This document shows, in pieces, positions 11,352 to 21,848 of a stretch of DNA of 64,000 nt (positions within the stretch are counted from its first letter, which is position 1; each line of letters starts with the position of its first letter). The position numbers and the translations under genes were made by a program. A model generated the notes under the pieces. That model searched no databases and was not told the DNA's origin. It saw nothing but the letters and a program-made list of their open reading frames with translations. Source of the DNA: Aplidium turbinatum (lineage: Eukaryota > Chordata > Ascidiacea > Aplousobranchia > Polyclinidae); NCBI GenBank assembly GCA_918807975.1, contig OU964919.1, positions 29,705,824 through 29,769,823 of the forward strand, in the 5' to 3' direction.

Positions 11352-12147
11352 TATCTGTGATGAGAGCAACATCTTGCAACACGCTGTTTGCAACAGCAGC
11401 AGCACGATCTGACAATTGATATCTTTCACTTATCTTTGCAAGATTTGGCCATTTCTTCCGATTTTGGTTACTTTGCTCAACTGTGAGCCTAACTGCAGTT
11501 TCACATTCAGATTTGGATGAAGATGCTACAATCGCACTTGATCCAGACTCATATTCAGATAAGTGGGCAGTTACAGATGTTGAGGGTTTATCATGTAGTA
11601 ATGAACTTGATGGTATGAAAGGATTGACTGAACGGCGAATGAACATAACATCAGATTCAGCCAGTGACACAGAGGTATCAAGGCATTTCATAGCTTGAGT
11701 ACTGCTCTAATCTTCATAAAATTTGCAGTCATAATCGATCATTTTAAGCTTTTGCTCTATTTCTAAACTCCTCCTTTGTCGTGGGTCTTTACAGAATACA
11801 TTAAATAACGTGTCAATATCAGACATAAAAGTTTCCTCCTTTTTCAAGAATGTATCTGTTCGTTTCTTCTTTGACCAAAGATCCAAAGAACTGAAGTTTG
11901 TCACCAAGTCATGGATTTTTTTGGTAACAGTTACATAATGTAAAGAGTACACATTGCACCATACCCAACATTCAGTAATTTCTTTGGCAACAATATCAGC
12001 AACATCCACACTTCTGAAATTTTTGAAGTGAATACAGCGACGAATCACATCCCGTTTTGTTGATAAAATACCTTTGGAAAAACCATTGATGCTGGAAAAT
12101 GTGTGGCCACTGTGTAGCACTTTTACGGTATTTCTTCGTATTTCCAT
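11352..12147 (-). pseudogene. Element A transposase, N-terminal part
   Basis: The likely start is the ATG at 12147-12145 (product begins MEIRRNTVKVLHSG). It is followed by a region with STKRDVIRR, VWCNVY and a basic KKKRTDTFLKKEETF stretch, then FCKDPRQRRSLE. A TAG stop lies inside it at 11709-11707, just after FYED. The frame then continues through MKCLDTSV and WPNLAKISERYQLSDRAAA to ITDTD, where element 6466-11351 interrupts it. Removing that element and one TA copy continues the frame exactly into KACVIDRSKL at 6463. Proteins like this occur, from memory, as unnamed predicted proteins in many invertebrates. Confidence 0.75.
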
Positions 12148-12544
12148 GAGAATTGAGAAGTTGAAATAATACAACCACAGTACAATTACCATTAACCAGT
12201 AACACACTTAAACTTAAATTAGTCTGCAAAGGAGACTAGGATTAGGCAACGTTTGAATCCTCAACAAAACCACACTACAGAGATATCTGCATTTAGATAG
12301 GCTACGTATTGCACTATGATAAATAGTGACTAGTGATGCACCGTCTGAGGTAACATCTACTTCATATAATCACCCAAACTTCATAAGATTCCATCTTCAA
12401 GATTTATCCAATGCCCAAGGTCATAAACTTGATCACAGGTCACTAAGAGACAAATTGCTGTGATTGGTCAAAATAAATCATGATGGTGAGGTGACACCTG
12501 ACTAGGCTAAATGCAAAAGTAAAATCGCAGGAGTCAGCATTACA

Positions 12545-13076
12545 CTGTTTTATATAAAACCTGAAATCGATTTCGGCCTAAACGGTCATCTTCAGTCAGC
12601 TTATTCAAATAGAATCGATTCATGATTCTTCGATCATCTTGAGTCAGCTGAATCAATATTTTTCCTAGAAAAGCAAACATTATCTTTGCATGCTAAACAA
12701 ACTACTCTACAATGGCAGAATATTCCTTAATATCATAGGCAAGCCTATTGTTTCGCATATGGTAAAATTTCGGTTTTTGTTCAATAACTTCATTATTTGT
12801 AAAAATACAACAAAAAGTTTTTAGAAGTTAGATAGGAACATGGCAATTCCGCTTTTTTTAAACCCAAAACCACCTTCCTAGCATGTACGGTTCAAAAGTT
12901 ATGAAGATTTTCATGTTTTGGGGTTACCTGAGACACCTAGTGGCTGGTTGCCGGTTGGAAAATGGTGGCAACCCCCCAAATTCATTTTTTCTGGTGTTTT
13001 TGGCATATTTGTCAGGACTTGAAAACTACTGATTTTTAAAGATTTATCCAAAAAAAAAATTTTTCACTTCACCCTA
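12545..13076. repeat. Right terminal inverted repeat of element A
   Basis: The repeat is the reverse complement of 3088-3565 with small differences; shared blocks include GGTTGCCACCATTTTCCAAC and TTGTTTAGCATGCAAAG. Extra copies of a TCAGCTTATTCAAATAG-type unit near 12590-12650 lengthen this arm relative to the left one. Confidence 0.85.
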
Positions 13077-13747
13077 GTGGTAGACATGCCCGATAAATGT
13101 CATTTGCCTTTTTTTAATAGTTGTGATGAGGACGCCAGGGGTACACCCAGAACGTCTCCACACTTCTTCGTTAGTGATCTTATCCATTCAGTTAATTCCC
13201 ATAATTCTCCGTATGAATCAAATTTCACCACTGTTGATCTGCTTTTCTATCTGCGGGCATATAGTTTACCTCCGAATAGTAGTAGATGATATAAACATAC
13301 AAACAGATGCACCTGTTTATTCAAAGGAATTAGCTTACAATAGGTGGAATAAGGTTATAATATAAAGAAAAAAGTAGCAAAAGCGTAATGTTTTAAGATG
13401 CGCAATTGCGCATTCATGATCTGATTCCAAATTGCTCATTCCATACTTGTTATGCATGAATCATTACCACGGTCGACATATCAGTGGCGAATCTGGCAAT
13501 CGCTTCCATAAAATGTAATACATTAACTTTACTAACCTGTACGACACGTCAGTAAACTTTTTTTTAAGTAAACAAACTAGTAAACAACTACTGTACTTTT
13601 CTTTGTCAGATGTATGAAATCGGATCCACTCAACGTTACTAACATGCTCTTCTTCCACTGTGACATTATCGATTATGGGTTAGGTTAATTGCTTGTAAAC
13701 CTATAAAATAATTGTTGCTAGAAAATTAGATATCGCTATAGCCTGTA

Positions 13748-13808
13748 CTCGTGTACTGTATGTTATCGCAATGGGCGCAAATAAAAGCATGATTAATTGA
13801 TTATTATT
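13748..13808 (+). mobile_element. SINE family 1, tail only
   Basis: Only the 3' part remains, GTACTGTATGTTATCGCAAT followed by GGGCGCAAATAAAAGC and an ATT-rich tail. It lies within the right arm of the outer inverted repeat. Confidence 0.75.
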
Positions 13809-13861
13809 ATCAGCTAATTTACATCTACCTCACTCAACCAGTAACTGACCCAAATGATCCG

Positions 13862-14006
13862 TACAAATTCTCTAAATAATCAGAAGCGTTGCTGCATTTT
13901 CAAAAAATCACAGAATCTTTCTTTTCTGAAAAAGGTTGTCTGCAAATTGGCATTTCTCCGAATCGGCCTTTTTGAACTGGATTCTCCAAAACAAGCCATT
14001 CCGGTT
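13862..14006 (-). repeat. Fold-back family copy next to PUF60
   Basis: Order of blocks: CAAATTCTCTAAATAATCAG, AAAATCACAGAATCTTTC, AAAAAGGTTGTCTGCAAA, TTCTCCGAATCGGCC, then AAGCCATTCC. It matches 1361-1466 with decay. It ends about 80 bp before the PUF60 splice acceptor. Confidence 0.5.
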
Positions 14007-14087
14007 ATAACTTATATGTATGCTTCAATGTTAGGAAAGCTGGAACATAGCCTGTATAATTTGTTCATGTTTTGTGATGATTTGTAG

Positions 14088-14249
14088 GGAGCCGCTCAAA
14101 AGCAGAGGGCATTGGCAATTATGTGCCGAGTATACATTGGTTCCATATATTACGATATAGCACAAGAAATGGTTCGAGATGCATTTACACCTTTTGGACC
14201 AATCAAAAGCATTGATATGTCATATGATCCTATCACTCACAAGCACAAG
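14088..14249 (+). CDS. PUF60: PUF60 exon: N-terminal half of RRM1
   Basis: The acceptor TTTGTAG ends at 14087 and a GT donor follows 14249. The 54 codons read [20 protein letters not shown], then a region ending [10 protein letters not shown] and THKHK. This is the start of the first RNA-recognition motif; RNP2 is VYIGSI. It closely matches vertebrate PUF60 (which has CRVYVGSIYYEL and [13 protein letters not shown]), a U2AF-related splicing factor that binds polypyrimidine tracts in the nucleus. The exon is phase 0 at both ends. Upstream exons should lie before this window; none was recognised in 1-14087. Confidence 0.95.
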
Positions 14250-14741
14250 GTCTGGGTTATGTTATTATTTATGTTAATTTTTTTGCAAATGTATTGTGTC
14301 ACTGCATTAATCAATTCAAGTTAAATTAGTATTTGCCAGTAGTTTTTTTGTGATGGATTTATCTGATTTGTGGTAAGTTGTTGTCAGAAACATGAAAAGC
14401 ATAAAAATTGCCAACATCAATACATAATTTGTACATCATTTCCAGGTAAAGATTTGTAGATCATCTCTATCAATAATGCTCAACAGATATATTTAATTTT
14501 ATGTAGTATGTTCAATTGTTCATGAGGTTTATTTTAAAAGTAAGCTGTAACCTGTAGCTTACGATTTTATTTCTATTGATTGCTAAGCAACATTTCATTG
14601 GTAATGCAACTTTACTTTTGAAACCTTTTTATGGCCGCTGTGTAAAATTATTAAGATTCTAATCTGGTTTGATTGCATATTGTCTTCATGTGATTGTATA
14701 AGTTTTTGTTAGTTTAGAGATCATTATATTTCTTTGATCAG
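14250..14741 (+). other. PUF60: PUF60 short intron
   Basis: The intron is a 492-bp GT-AG interval with no transposon recognised. It is the only compact intron in the window and contrasts with the next two. Confidence 0.9.
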
Positions 14742-14820
14742 GGGTATTGCTTTATTGATTATGAAATACCTGAAGCTGCTCATTTAGCAACAGAACACAT
14801 GCAATCAAGTCTGCTTGGTG
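14742..14820 (+). CDS. PUF60: PUF60 exon: C-terminal half of RRM1
   Basis: The acceptor TTGATCAG ends at 14741 and the donor GTAAGA starts at 14821. It reads GYCFIDYEIPEAAHLATEHM followed by QSSLLG. With the preceding Lys it forms RNP1 (K-G-Y-C-F-I-D-Y); the Tyr, Phe and Tyr positions are the RNA-stacking aromatics of an RRM. It ends in phase 1, which matches the next exon at 50653. Confidence 0.95.
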
Positions 14821-15456
14821 GTAAGAAATGTTGTTTGCAGCTTCATTTTTTAATTTTTAGATCTAGCATTTAATGCACAATTATTGAGATATTTCTTGTT
14901 ATACTTTGCCCGTTGAATTACTGTTATGGATTGTAAATTAACAGTTTATAAGCTCAATTAAATTAAAACGTGTGTCAGCTTGGGCTCATAGGCGTCGACT
15001 TTTCAAAAAACCTTGGGGGGGGCGAGAAAGGTGATGACGTCATAACCATAATGCTATTTTACTCAATTAAAATAGTCTTTGATTAAGCTTAGTGTCTTGT
15101 TTATGTTGACACCTAGGTCGCAACCGAATTTATTAGAATCGCTGCTTGAAACGATTAGTTTTACGCATGCATTACGCCTAGTTGTAAAATTTTTGATATT
15201 GTTAGCTCATAATTGGAACAGTTGGAAAACAAGCCGGTTCATTTCCTTTTCGTGCGAGTGAATAACAACGATCAAGACAGTGAAGTTATCGAAATAAAAC
15301 GCAAAAAATATGATTTTAAGCAGAGTGGAAACCCGCTATCGGTTTTATTAACCTCGTATCGCACGTTTTGCTAATTACTTACCTTCAAAGCGTTAACAAC
15401 GACGAAGTGTTTTTTCTTCTGTTTTTTATCGAAAGTCTTTACAGTCTTTTATCGAA

Positions 15457-15905
15457 TACCGTACATACTCGAGTATAAGTCGAGATGTTTGCAAAATGTC
15501 CTTAATGCAAGCAATATCTGTGGCCAAAACCATTAAACACCTTTTCTTTTATCGGTTTTCAATTTAATTCTCACAACATTGCGATCAAAACAATGCGTTC
15601 TGTGGAATCATAATTGATCTCACAGCGGGAAGACCTCGTTGAAAATATCGCGTCTAGTTTAGCTCGTTTACTTAATATTGCCGTGAATAGTTGCGTGACT
15701 ATTGCAGCAGCGTAAGTTACTCTACGCTCTGCTTTGAAATTTCCTCACCGTATGTCAATGACAATAGATGAACCATCGAATGGTAGTGTCGGTATTAAGC
15801 TATTCGACTTATACACGAGAGAATGAAATATCACCGATTTCAGCTTAAAAGTAGGGGTTCGACTTATACACGAGATCGACCTATGCTCGAGTATAGGCTA
15901 CGGTA
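15457..15905. mobile_element. TA-flanked MITE (Tc1/mariner type)
   Basis: The element spans 15459-15903, with ends CCGTACATACTCGAGTATAA and GCTCGAGTATAGGCTACGG and TA on both sides. It has no open frame of note. The internal GACTTATACACGAG block occurs twice near the right end. Confidence 0.75.
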
Positions 15906-15906
15906 G

Positions 15907-16382
15907 TTCAGGAGCAGTGGCGTAACTAAGGGGGGGGGTTTGTGGGTTGCAACCCCCCCTTTGGCACGTGTGTGACGTCACGATATTGAGAATGATGCTT
16001 TCAGTCTCTTTATGCTTGAGAATGATGCTTTCAGTCTAAAAAATATGCCTAATTTTAAACAAAACTGCATTAAAAGAGCGAGTTTTGCCAATACCAAACA
16101 TTCAAACATTTCAGCCAGGAATTAGCAACAAGAAAACATAAAGACTTAGCTTTATTTCCGAAAAATGCCCAAGAAAACATGATCTTATCCTATTGCTATG
16201 CCACCGGACAGCACCATTTTACAGGAATATTCATACCCACATTTTTGTTGAAAATGCTCTCAGAATGTACCAAATTCAAAGTAATTTTTTAAAAATTTAT
16301 AGGAGAGGCCCCCCCAGACCCCCACCGCGAGGTCGTCAAAACCCCCTCTTTCAAAATTTCTGCCTACGCTACTGTGCAGGAG
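15907..16382. mobile_element. hAT MITE, CAGTGGCGTAACTAAG termini
   Basis: The element spans 15915-16374, beginning CAGTGGCGTAACTAAGGG and ending GCCTACGCTACTG. The flanks TTCAGGAG and TGCAGGAG agree at seven of eight positions. It is non-coding, with G- and C-rich runs near the ends. Confidence 0.8.
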
Positions 16383-16820
16383 TGTATATAGAATAGATGA
16401 GTGTATAGGATGTATATATTTTTACAATGTATACATCAATACAGTGCTTATTGAAGCAAAACACGGATGACAGTTTTGAAAAATGCATTTTTTTTAAGCA
16501 GTATTCACGTAATTGTTCGTTATGTTGTAGTTTCAACTCGATAAAGTTTGCTAAAATCGATACCATGCTTGAAGTCACAGAAAGTCTAACGGACGTTTGG
16601 ATAACTCAAGAAATGAAAGTAAACATTCAACCTCGCATTCGCTTTTTTGCTACCACGTGTTTTGACTTTGAAGTTGCTTTTCACGTGTGGGAAGATCAGC
16701 AGTGTATGACTGTGAGCATCTCAGTAGTAATTCACGTTTCAGAAAAAGCCAGGCAATCAGCTGCTGTTTGCTCAAGAGCAACGTAGGCTGTTTTTCGCTT
16801 TCGGCATTCCAAAAGTCTGT
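16375..16820. other. Interior of the hAT-like element, no gene recognised
   Basis: A 119-codon open frame (16427-16786, plus) has no motif, and its codon choice is that of the local AT-rich DNA. I do not call it a gene. Confidence 0.5.
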
Positions 16821-19800
16821 TTAACCCTATTTCCTGTGACGTATTTTGGCCAGTTGACTTGCGGAGGGGGGGGGTCGGTGCGACACTATCACTTTCAGCT
16901 CGTGTAACTCAAAAACTACGCAAAATAGATCAATCAAATTTTCACATGATGCAGATAATTTATCTGACAACATAGCATCGAAAATCTTTTGCAATTTGTT
17001 CAACAGCGTAACTTGAAAAATCAAATAATTTGATGGTTGGTCATATTTTTTTATTTGACTTGAGAAATCGTTTCTTAATTACTTTATAATTGAGTGTGAC
17101 GGGATAATTCCATTGTGTTGGATTTTAATCTCTTACGCGTGGACGTCGTCCACGCTTCAATGAAATCGTAATTGGCGTCTGACTTGCGTTTGCTTGTTGT
17201 TTTGCCCGAGGCATTGCAAAAATCTTTCGCTTTGTCTCAACATTTGCAGAGAATGAGACAAAATCACGGCAAAATAAACTGTTTCAAGTCATTTTTGAGC
17301 CATATGTTATAGTCTACACATTTTCAAATGTACTGTCATCGCTTGATATTAAAACTAAATCAAGCAATGAGCTTTAGTAAACATTTTATTTGTAACAATT
17401 GTGTTCAGTTCAGTTTTCTTTTCACACTCATACTGTCCAATTTGGTTATACATGATCAAGAAACACTTTGCAGTTTACAGCACATCCCAGGGAGCTATTT
17501 ATTTGTTTTTAACATTGTTTCAACGTCTAGAGACGTTGAATTGATGTAAAAGTATCTGATTTGCTTTCTAGCTAGCGGTTGATACAGAAAAGAAAGGTAG
17601 CCTATTGGTGTCACATGGTGTTTGAACCACAACCTATCCAAAGGTAGTTACTTGCTTCGATAGGAGCTCGTTCCAACTTGGACCTTCATGCACTTCAAAA
17701 ACAAAAAGTGTCTAGAACTCCTGACTGATAAACTATGTCACGATGCATTACAAAACTGATTTGTTTCCATACCTACCAACAATGATCACTTTGAATGAAA
17801 TAATTTTGCAACAATTTTGATAAAGTGTAGTGATAATAATCGTTTAGTCAAATCGTATTGGTAGGCTATAGAAAAGGTCGTTTGTACATTGCCAAAGGGA
17901 ACTCCCGTTCTGCGTGACAAACTCAAAGTCGTGGCATAACGATAGGAAAAATAAATACATTTAGCAAGATATCAAATCTTGCAAAAAAAATCTTTTTTAG
18001 GCTGATTGTTATTATCATACAAAAAAATCACTAAAATTTTGACTTTTTTCTTGCAAAATTGAAGGTTTTTGATATTTTGAAAATGCACGTTTATGTCTAA
18101 GCGATTGAAACGGCTTTTTTATGTTGTCAACTATATTTGCAAGATAAGGTTTTCTACATGTTTTTCTAATTTGTTGGACATGCATTTTGTGTCAAGCTAT
18201 TTCTTACGCATTAGAAAATTTCTTTCTCTTCAAATTTTGAAATAACTTTTTAGATGCAGTTTACGGTTGACGGCATTACTGCAAAAGCCATCTTTTGTAA
18301 TTGATACATAACCAAAAACAAAAGGCGCATCAACTACTGCTGGCTGATAGACCACGTAACAATACATCATAATGATGTTTTTTCGAACCAAAGACCCAGA
18401 AAACCAATTTTGTTGTATATTAGTTCAGACGTTGAACCAGTGACAAAAAGTGATTTGCTGATTTGAAACAAAGTGATTGCTGTTCCCTATGTGCAAACCT
18501 TTTGATAAAAGTAATCAAGTTTTGGCCACAGCTTTCTGATCCACTGAGGCTACTCTGGTCAATCGACTCACGTTGCAAATAACTTATCGACATTATTGGG
18601 TAGGCTCACACTGAAGTTGTTTTGTGTAAAGTCTTGCTTGTGAAAAAGTCGAAGTAAAAACACAAAAATGAAGTAAGTTATATTTACAAAGTATTATATT
18701 CTTGAATCAACCACAGTTTTAAAAAAAATTAGTTTGAACAGGTTTCATGTAATAGAAACTACAATTGATATCATCGCGAAGGATCAAATAGCTGTGAAAA
18801 TCACTTCGAGCAATTGTTTGTTATGATTTTCATTTTTCATCATGCAAACCAAGGTGAACCTCAATATCATATTTTTATGCCAAACGATAAAAATCGTTTT
18901 TATTTTTTTTTAGTTACTTTTAGGAGACAAGGAAAACAATCCGTATAAAAAATAATTCAATTCAACATATTTCCCTTATTTTGTCAGATATGTATTTCGT
19001 GCAACAATTTTTTAGAAAAATTGCTGAGTATGGTATCGCGTTTTAGATGCAGTCAGAGAATGCAACTTCGCGGTTGATGGCGTTATTACAAAAGCCAATC
19101 TTTTGTCACGGAAATGTATTCGAAAACAAAAAAGCTCAAAAGCGGCTGACTGATAGGTTACGTTGCAATACGTTACAAAAACAAGGCATTGATTTCAGAT
19201 TCTTTCAACCAAGCAAACAACTTTGCTCCAAATGACATAAACATCCAAATTTATTGGGAAAATGATATATGCCTACACCTTTTTGAGGTAAGCTTTTGTG
19301 AAAATAAGCTTTTGAAGATCAACATTTGAAAACAAAGTTTGAAATTATTGAGTTGGTCCTAATAGTGTTTCTGCTGAGATATATCAAAACTTTTCAATCC
19401 TCGTAGAGAAAAAATAATTTTGTAATCTCTCAAGCAACTGCAAAATTACCTTTTAGGTAAAGATTCATTGCTGACAATACAGTATGTGCAATGTTTGTCA
19501 AAGCACAACAATTTCGCTGCGCGTGTTTTTCCACAAAAGCAGAGCAGTTTAGATAGACGATGTCAAGTTCTTTTCAGTATCCTTCAATCTCTCGTTTTTA
19601 TAAAAACGTTTTAACAACATCCATTAGTATTTATGTGAATATAAGTGTACAGGTACATGCAGAAGTTTATTGGCGGGTCAAAAACTCACTCCTTGTTGCT
19701 TTCCGACAAGAAATCAACAAAAAACTTCCCACATCAGTTTGTTTGTTTTGTGAGATAGACTGAGTTTTGTCAAGAAATTTTCGTACGGCTTCTTGTTATA

Positions 19801-20303
19801 AGTTAGAAACAAAATGTATTGGCCATAGAAAACTATGTAAAATTACATCTTTTTCAGCATGGCTTATCGTATACTTACTCTCTGATATAATTTCAAAGAA
19901 ACCCAGATGTAATTAAAAGATTAATCAAAGCAACTCAAAACTCGAGTTTGCAAACAAAAGGCGGAATCATTACGGTCGAATGCTTTACAACAAAGCCAAC
20001 TCACGAGATATCTGCATTGCAGTTCCACGCACGATGGCGCTCAGTAATCCTATTAATCCGTATAATTAGAAAACAAAAGGACTAGCTAGTAGCAGGCTAA
20101 AATATCCGAGTACGTTATGAAAATCATGTCATATCTCTAAAACTATAGACAATAGCAATGCCATTTCAAGCGGAATAAATACTTGAATAATTTTTAGGAA
20201 AAGTCAAAAAATTTCAAACGTGTGGATTGCGTAGTTCTTTAGTGATATTGCTTTGAAAAGCGCCAAGTCCCACCCGACCCCCCCCCACAGGACAAAGGGT
20301 TAA
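16821..20303. mobile_element. TTAA-flanked piggyBac-type element, non-autonomous
   Basis: The element spans 16825-20299. It begins CCCTATTTCCTGTG and ends CACAGGACAAAGGG, flanked by TTAA at 16821-16824 and 20300-20303. TTAA targets and CCC-initial ends are the hallmark of piggyBac. No transposase domain was seen in 3.5 kb. The interior contains degenerate direct repeats: the block ACAAAAGCC(A)ATCTTTTGT appears near 18290 and 19090, and a weaker one near 19990. G-runs lie just inside both ends. Confidence 0.85.
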
Positions 20304-21848
20304 ATGAGCTAAATCTCTTTCACGATGTCTTTATCTTTGAAACAACTCTTGTATTAGCCATTTTTGTTATCCCTCAACTATACATTTGCGGGGGCGCCGC
20401 CTCCCGGCCCCCCCGGAAGTCGACGCGTATGCTTGGGCTATTTCTGGTTGCTGTTATTTATAAACAGTTTATGCCAATAGCTTGATGACATAACATTAGT
20501 AGGCTACTGGGTCATTCCATGTCGATTGAACAGGATTTTGAAAAAGTGCAAGCTCGACTCTCTTAGGTTTTCTTGAAATTCACACTAAAGTTTCAGATTG
20601 ATGTATAACACTGGGGAACAATTTTGAAATTTTTTTTTGTTGACTTTGATTTTGCACTTGATTTAGGCTAATTCCGGCGTGCTGATTTCAAAAATGCCAC
20701 CAGTTTTCTTCTATCACGTCAAGTTTTTGCTCTACAGTATACATCCAAAATATGCAACTTTTCACGAGTTTAGCCGTGTTGCTTTTCCATACGTAATAGG
20801 AATGCACAAGCTAATCATATAGTAAGTTATATACAAGTAGGGTCAACTGAATTATTAAGTAAAAAAGGCACATGCATCGATTTAGGTGGATGCTAGGCTA
20901 TTTCCCCCATTTTTGGTAGGAGGATGCAATCATTCAACGAAACTAGATTACCATGGTAAAATTGAAGTTAGTTGCTTTCCACTTTCAACCATGTATGTAC
21001 TACAATCTACATCAGTGTTTCCCAAACTTCTTTTTAATAGCGCCCCCCTGGACAACGAACAGAGTATCAAACGCCCCCTTCAACAAAAAAAGTAAAATCA
21101 AAGTTATTTTCCATTCATCACAACTTAAAGTCCAACTTTAATGAGACGGATGAGGTTGGTGCAATGTCATCAGTCATCGGGTTTCAGTTTGGATAGGAAC
21201 AATCTTAAGTCTCCCAGTCTAACTATGTCAAGACGGTTTCTTTTGTTATCTAGCAGCGTTTTCACAGCACTGAAAGCTCCACCAAGTATGAGCTGGGAAA
21301 GGCAATGATAAAAGCACGTGAGGGTATTTCTCTTTGATTTGGTTCTGTAGCCAGAACGATTGATACGAGATATTGAACTTCGGTTTGAGTGCAAAATCGC
21401 CTTGCAATGTTATCAGTTCCTCCTCAAGAATTCCATGTTCGGAAATATCACAGAATGGGTCGATTATCCAGTCATGGATTTCTAACTGGAATACATTCTG
21501 GAAATCGAACTCCCATGCCTTTGTGTACTTCTTCGAGATGATTGCTGCACGTCTCTACATCAACATCAGATATGCCTTTGTCACTGGTATCAAGTTGATG
21601 CAAACTGGATAATTGGAAAAATTCTCGTCTAGCTAAATTTCGCTGATACAACACGAGCGTATTTCGTTACCCTGAAGGGATAATTTTAATTCATTAAATT
21701 TGGAAAATATGTCTGACAAGTTTCATTTCTCACAACCAGGACGTCATTCGCAAGGCCAGGGTCACAACTATTTAGAAATTCTACGATTGTTTCAAACAGC
21801 GAATAAAATCGTGCAAGGCAATTTCTCTTGGAAAGCCATCGTACTTCG

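Larger units (their letters stand above)
6464..11353. mobile_element. TA-flanked element (Tc1/mariner-pogo type), disrupted
   Basis: The element spans 6466-11351. Its ends are CAGACGAAATCGCTTAAT and the complement of CAGACGAAATCGGTTAAT, flanked by TA at 6464-6465 and 11352-11353. Precise removal restores the transposase frame of element A, which independently proves the borders. Without the 3.6-kb element nested in it, about 1.27 kb remains, with no transposase recognised, so it is non-autonomous. The CAG start and CGCTTAA-type block resemble pogo/Tigger termini (family knowledge; the assignment is tentative). Confidence 0.85.
3079..13085. mobile_element. TIR DNA transposon, TAGGGTGGAGT termini (element A)
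   Basis: The element spans 3088-13076. It starts TAGGGTGGAGTAAAAA and ends in TTTTTCACTTCACCCTA; the inverted repeats run about 480-530 bp (to about 3565 and from about 12545). A perfect 9-bp duplication GTGGTAGAC flanks it at 3079-3087 and 13077-13085. It carries one transposase gene on the minus strand. Two later insertions, 4076-5226 and 6466-11351, more than double its size; without them it is about 3.9 kb. Termini, size and TSD match the other TAGG elements of this window. Superfamily unassigned. Confidence 0.9.
2591..13829. mobile_element. Outer inverted-repeat element enclosing 3088-13076
   Basis: Left arm 2591-2645 (from GGTAGATGTAAATTAGCTG through GCGATATCTAGCAAC) is matched in reverse by GTTGCTAG...ATATCGCTATAGCC at about 13727-13754 and CAGCTAATTTACATCTACC at 13811-13829. 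The right arm is broken by a SINE tail. The region looks like a small fold-back into which the 10-kb composite landed. No clear TSD was found, so the outer edges are approximate. Confidence 0.55.
14979..20439. mobile_element. hAT-like element, 8-bp TSD CTTGGGCT
   Basis: The element spans 14987-20431, with termini CATAGGCGTCGACTTTTC and GGAAGTCGACGCGTATG. The TSD CTTGGGCT is perfect at 14979-14986 and 20432-20439. No transposase was recognised. Three other elements lie inside: 15459-15903, 15915-16374 and 16825-20299. Without them about 1 kb remains, so it was a non-autonomous element. Confidence 0.88.

Noticed and set aside
16427-16786. 119-codon open frame
   Set aside because: There is no motif, and it sits between a MITE and a TTAA element inside a hAT; the length is within chance for this region.
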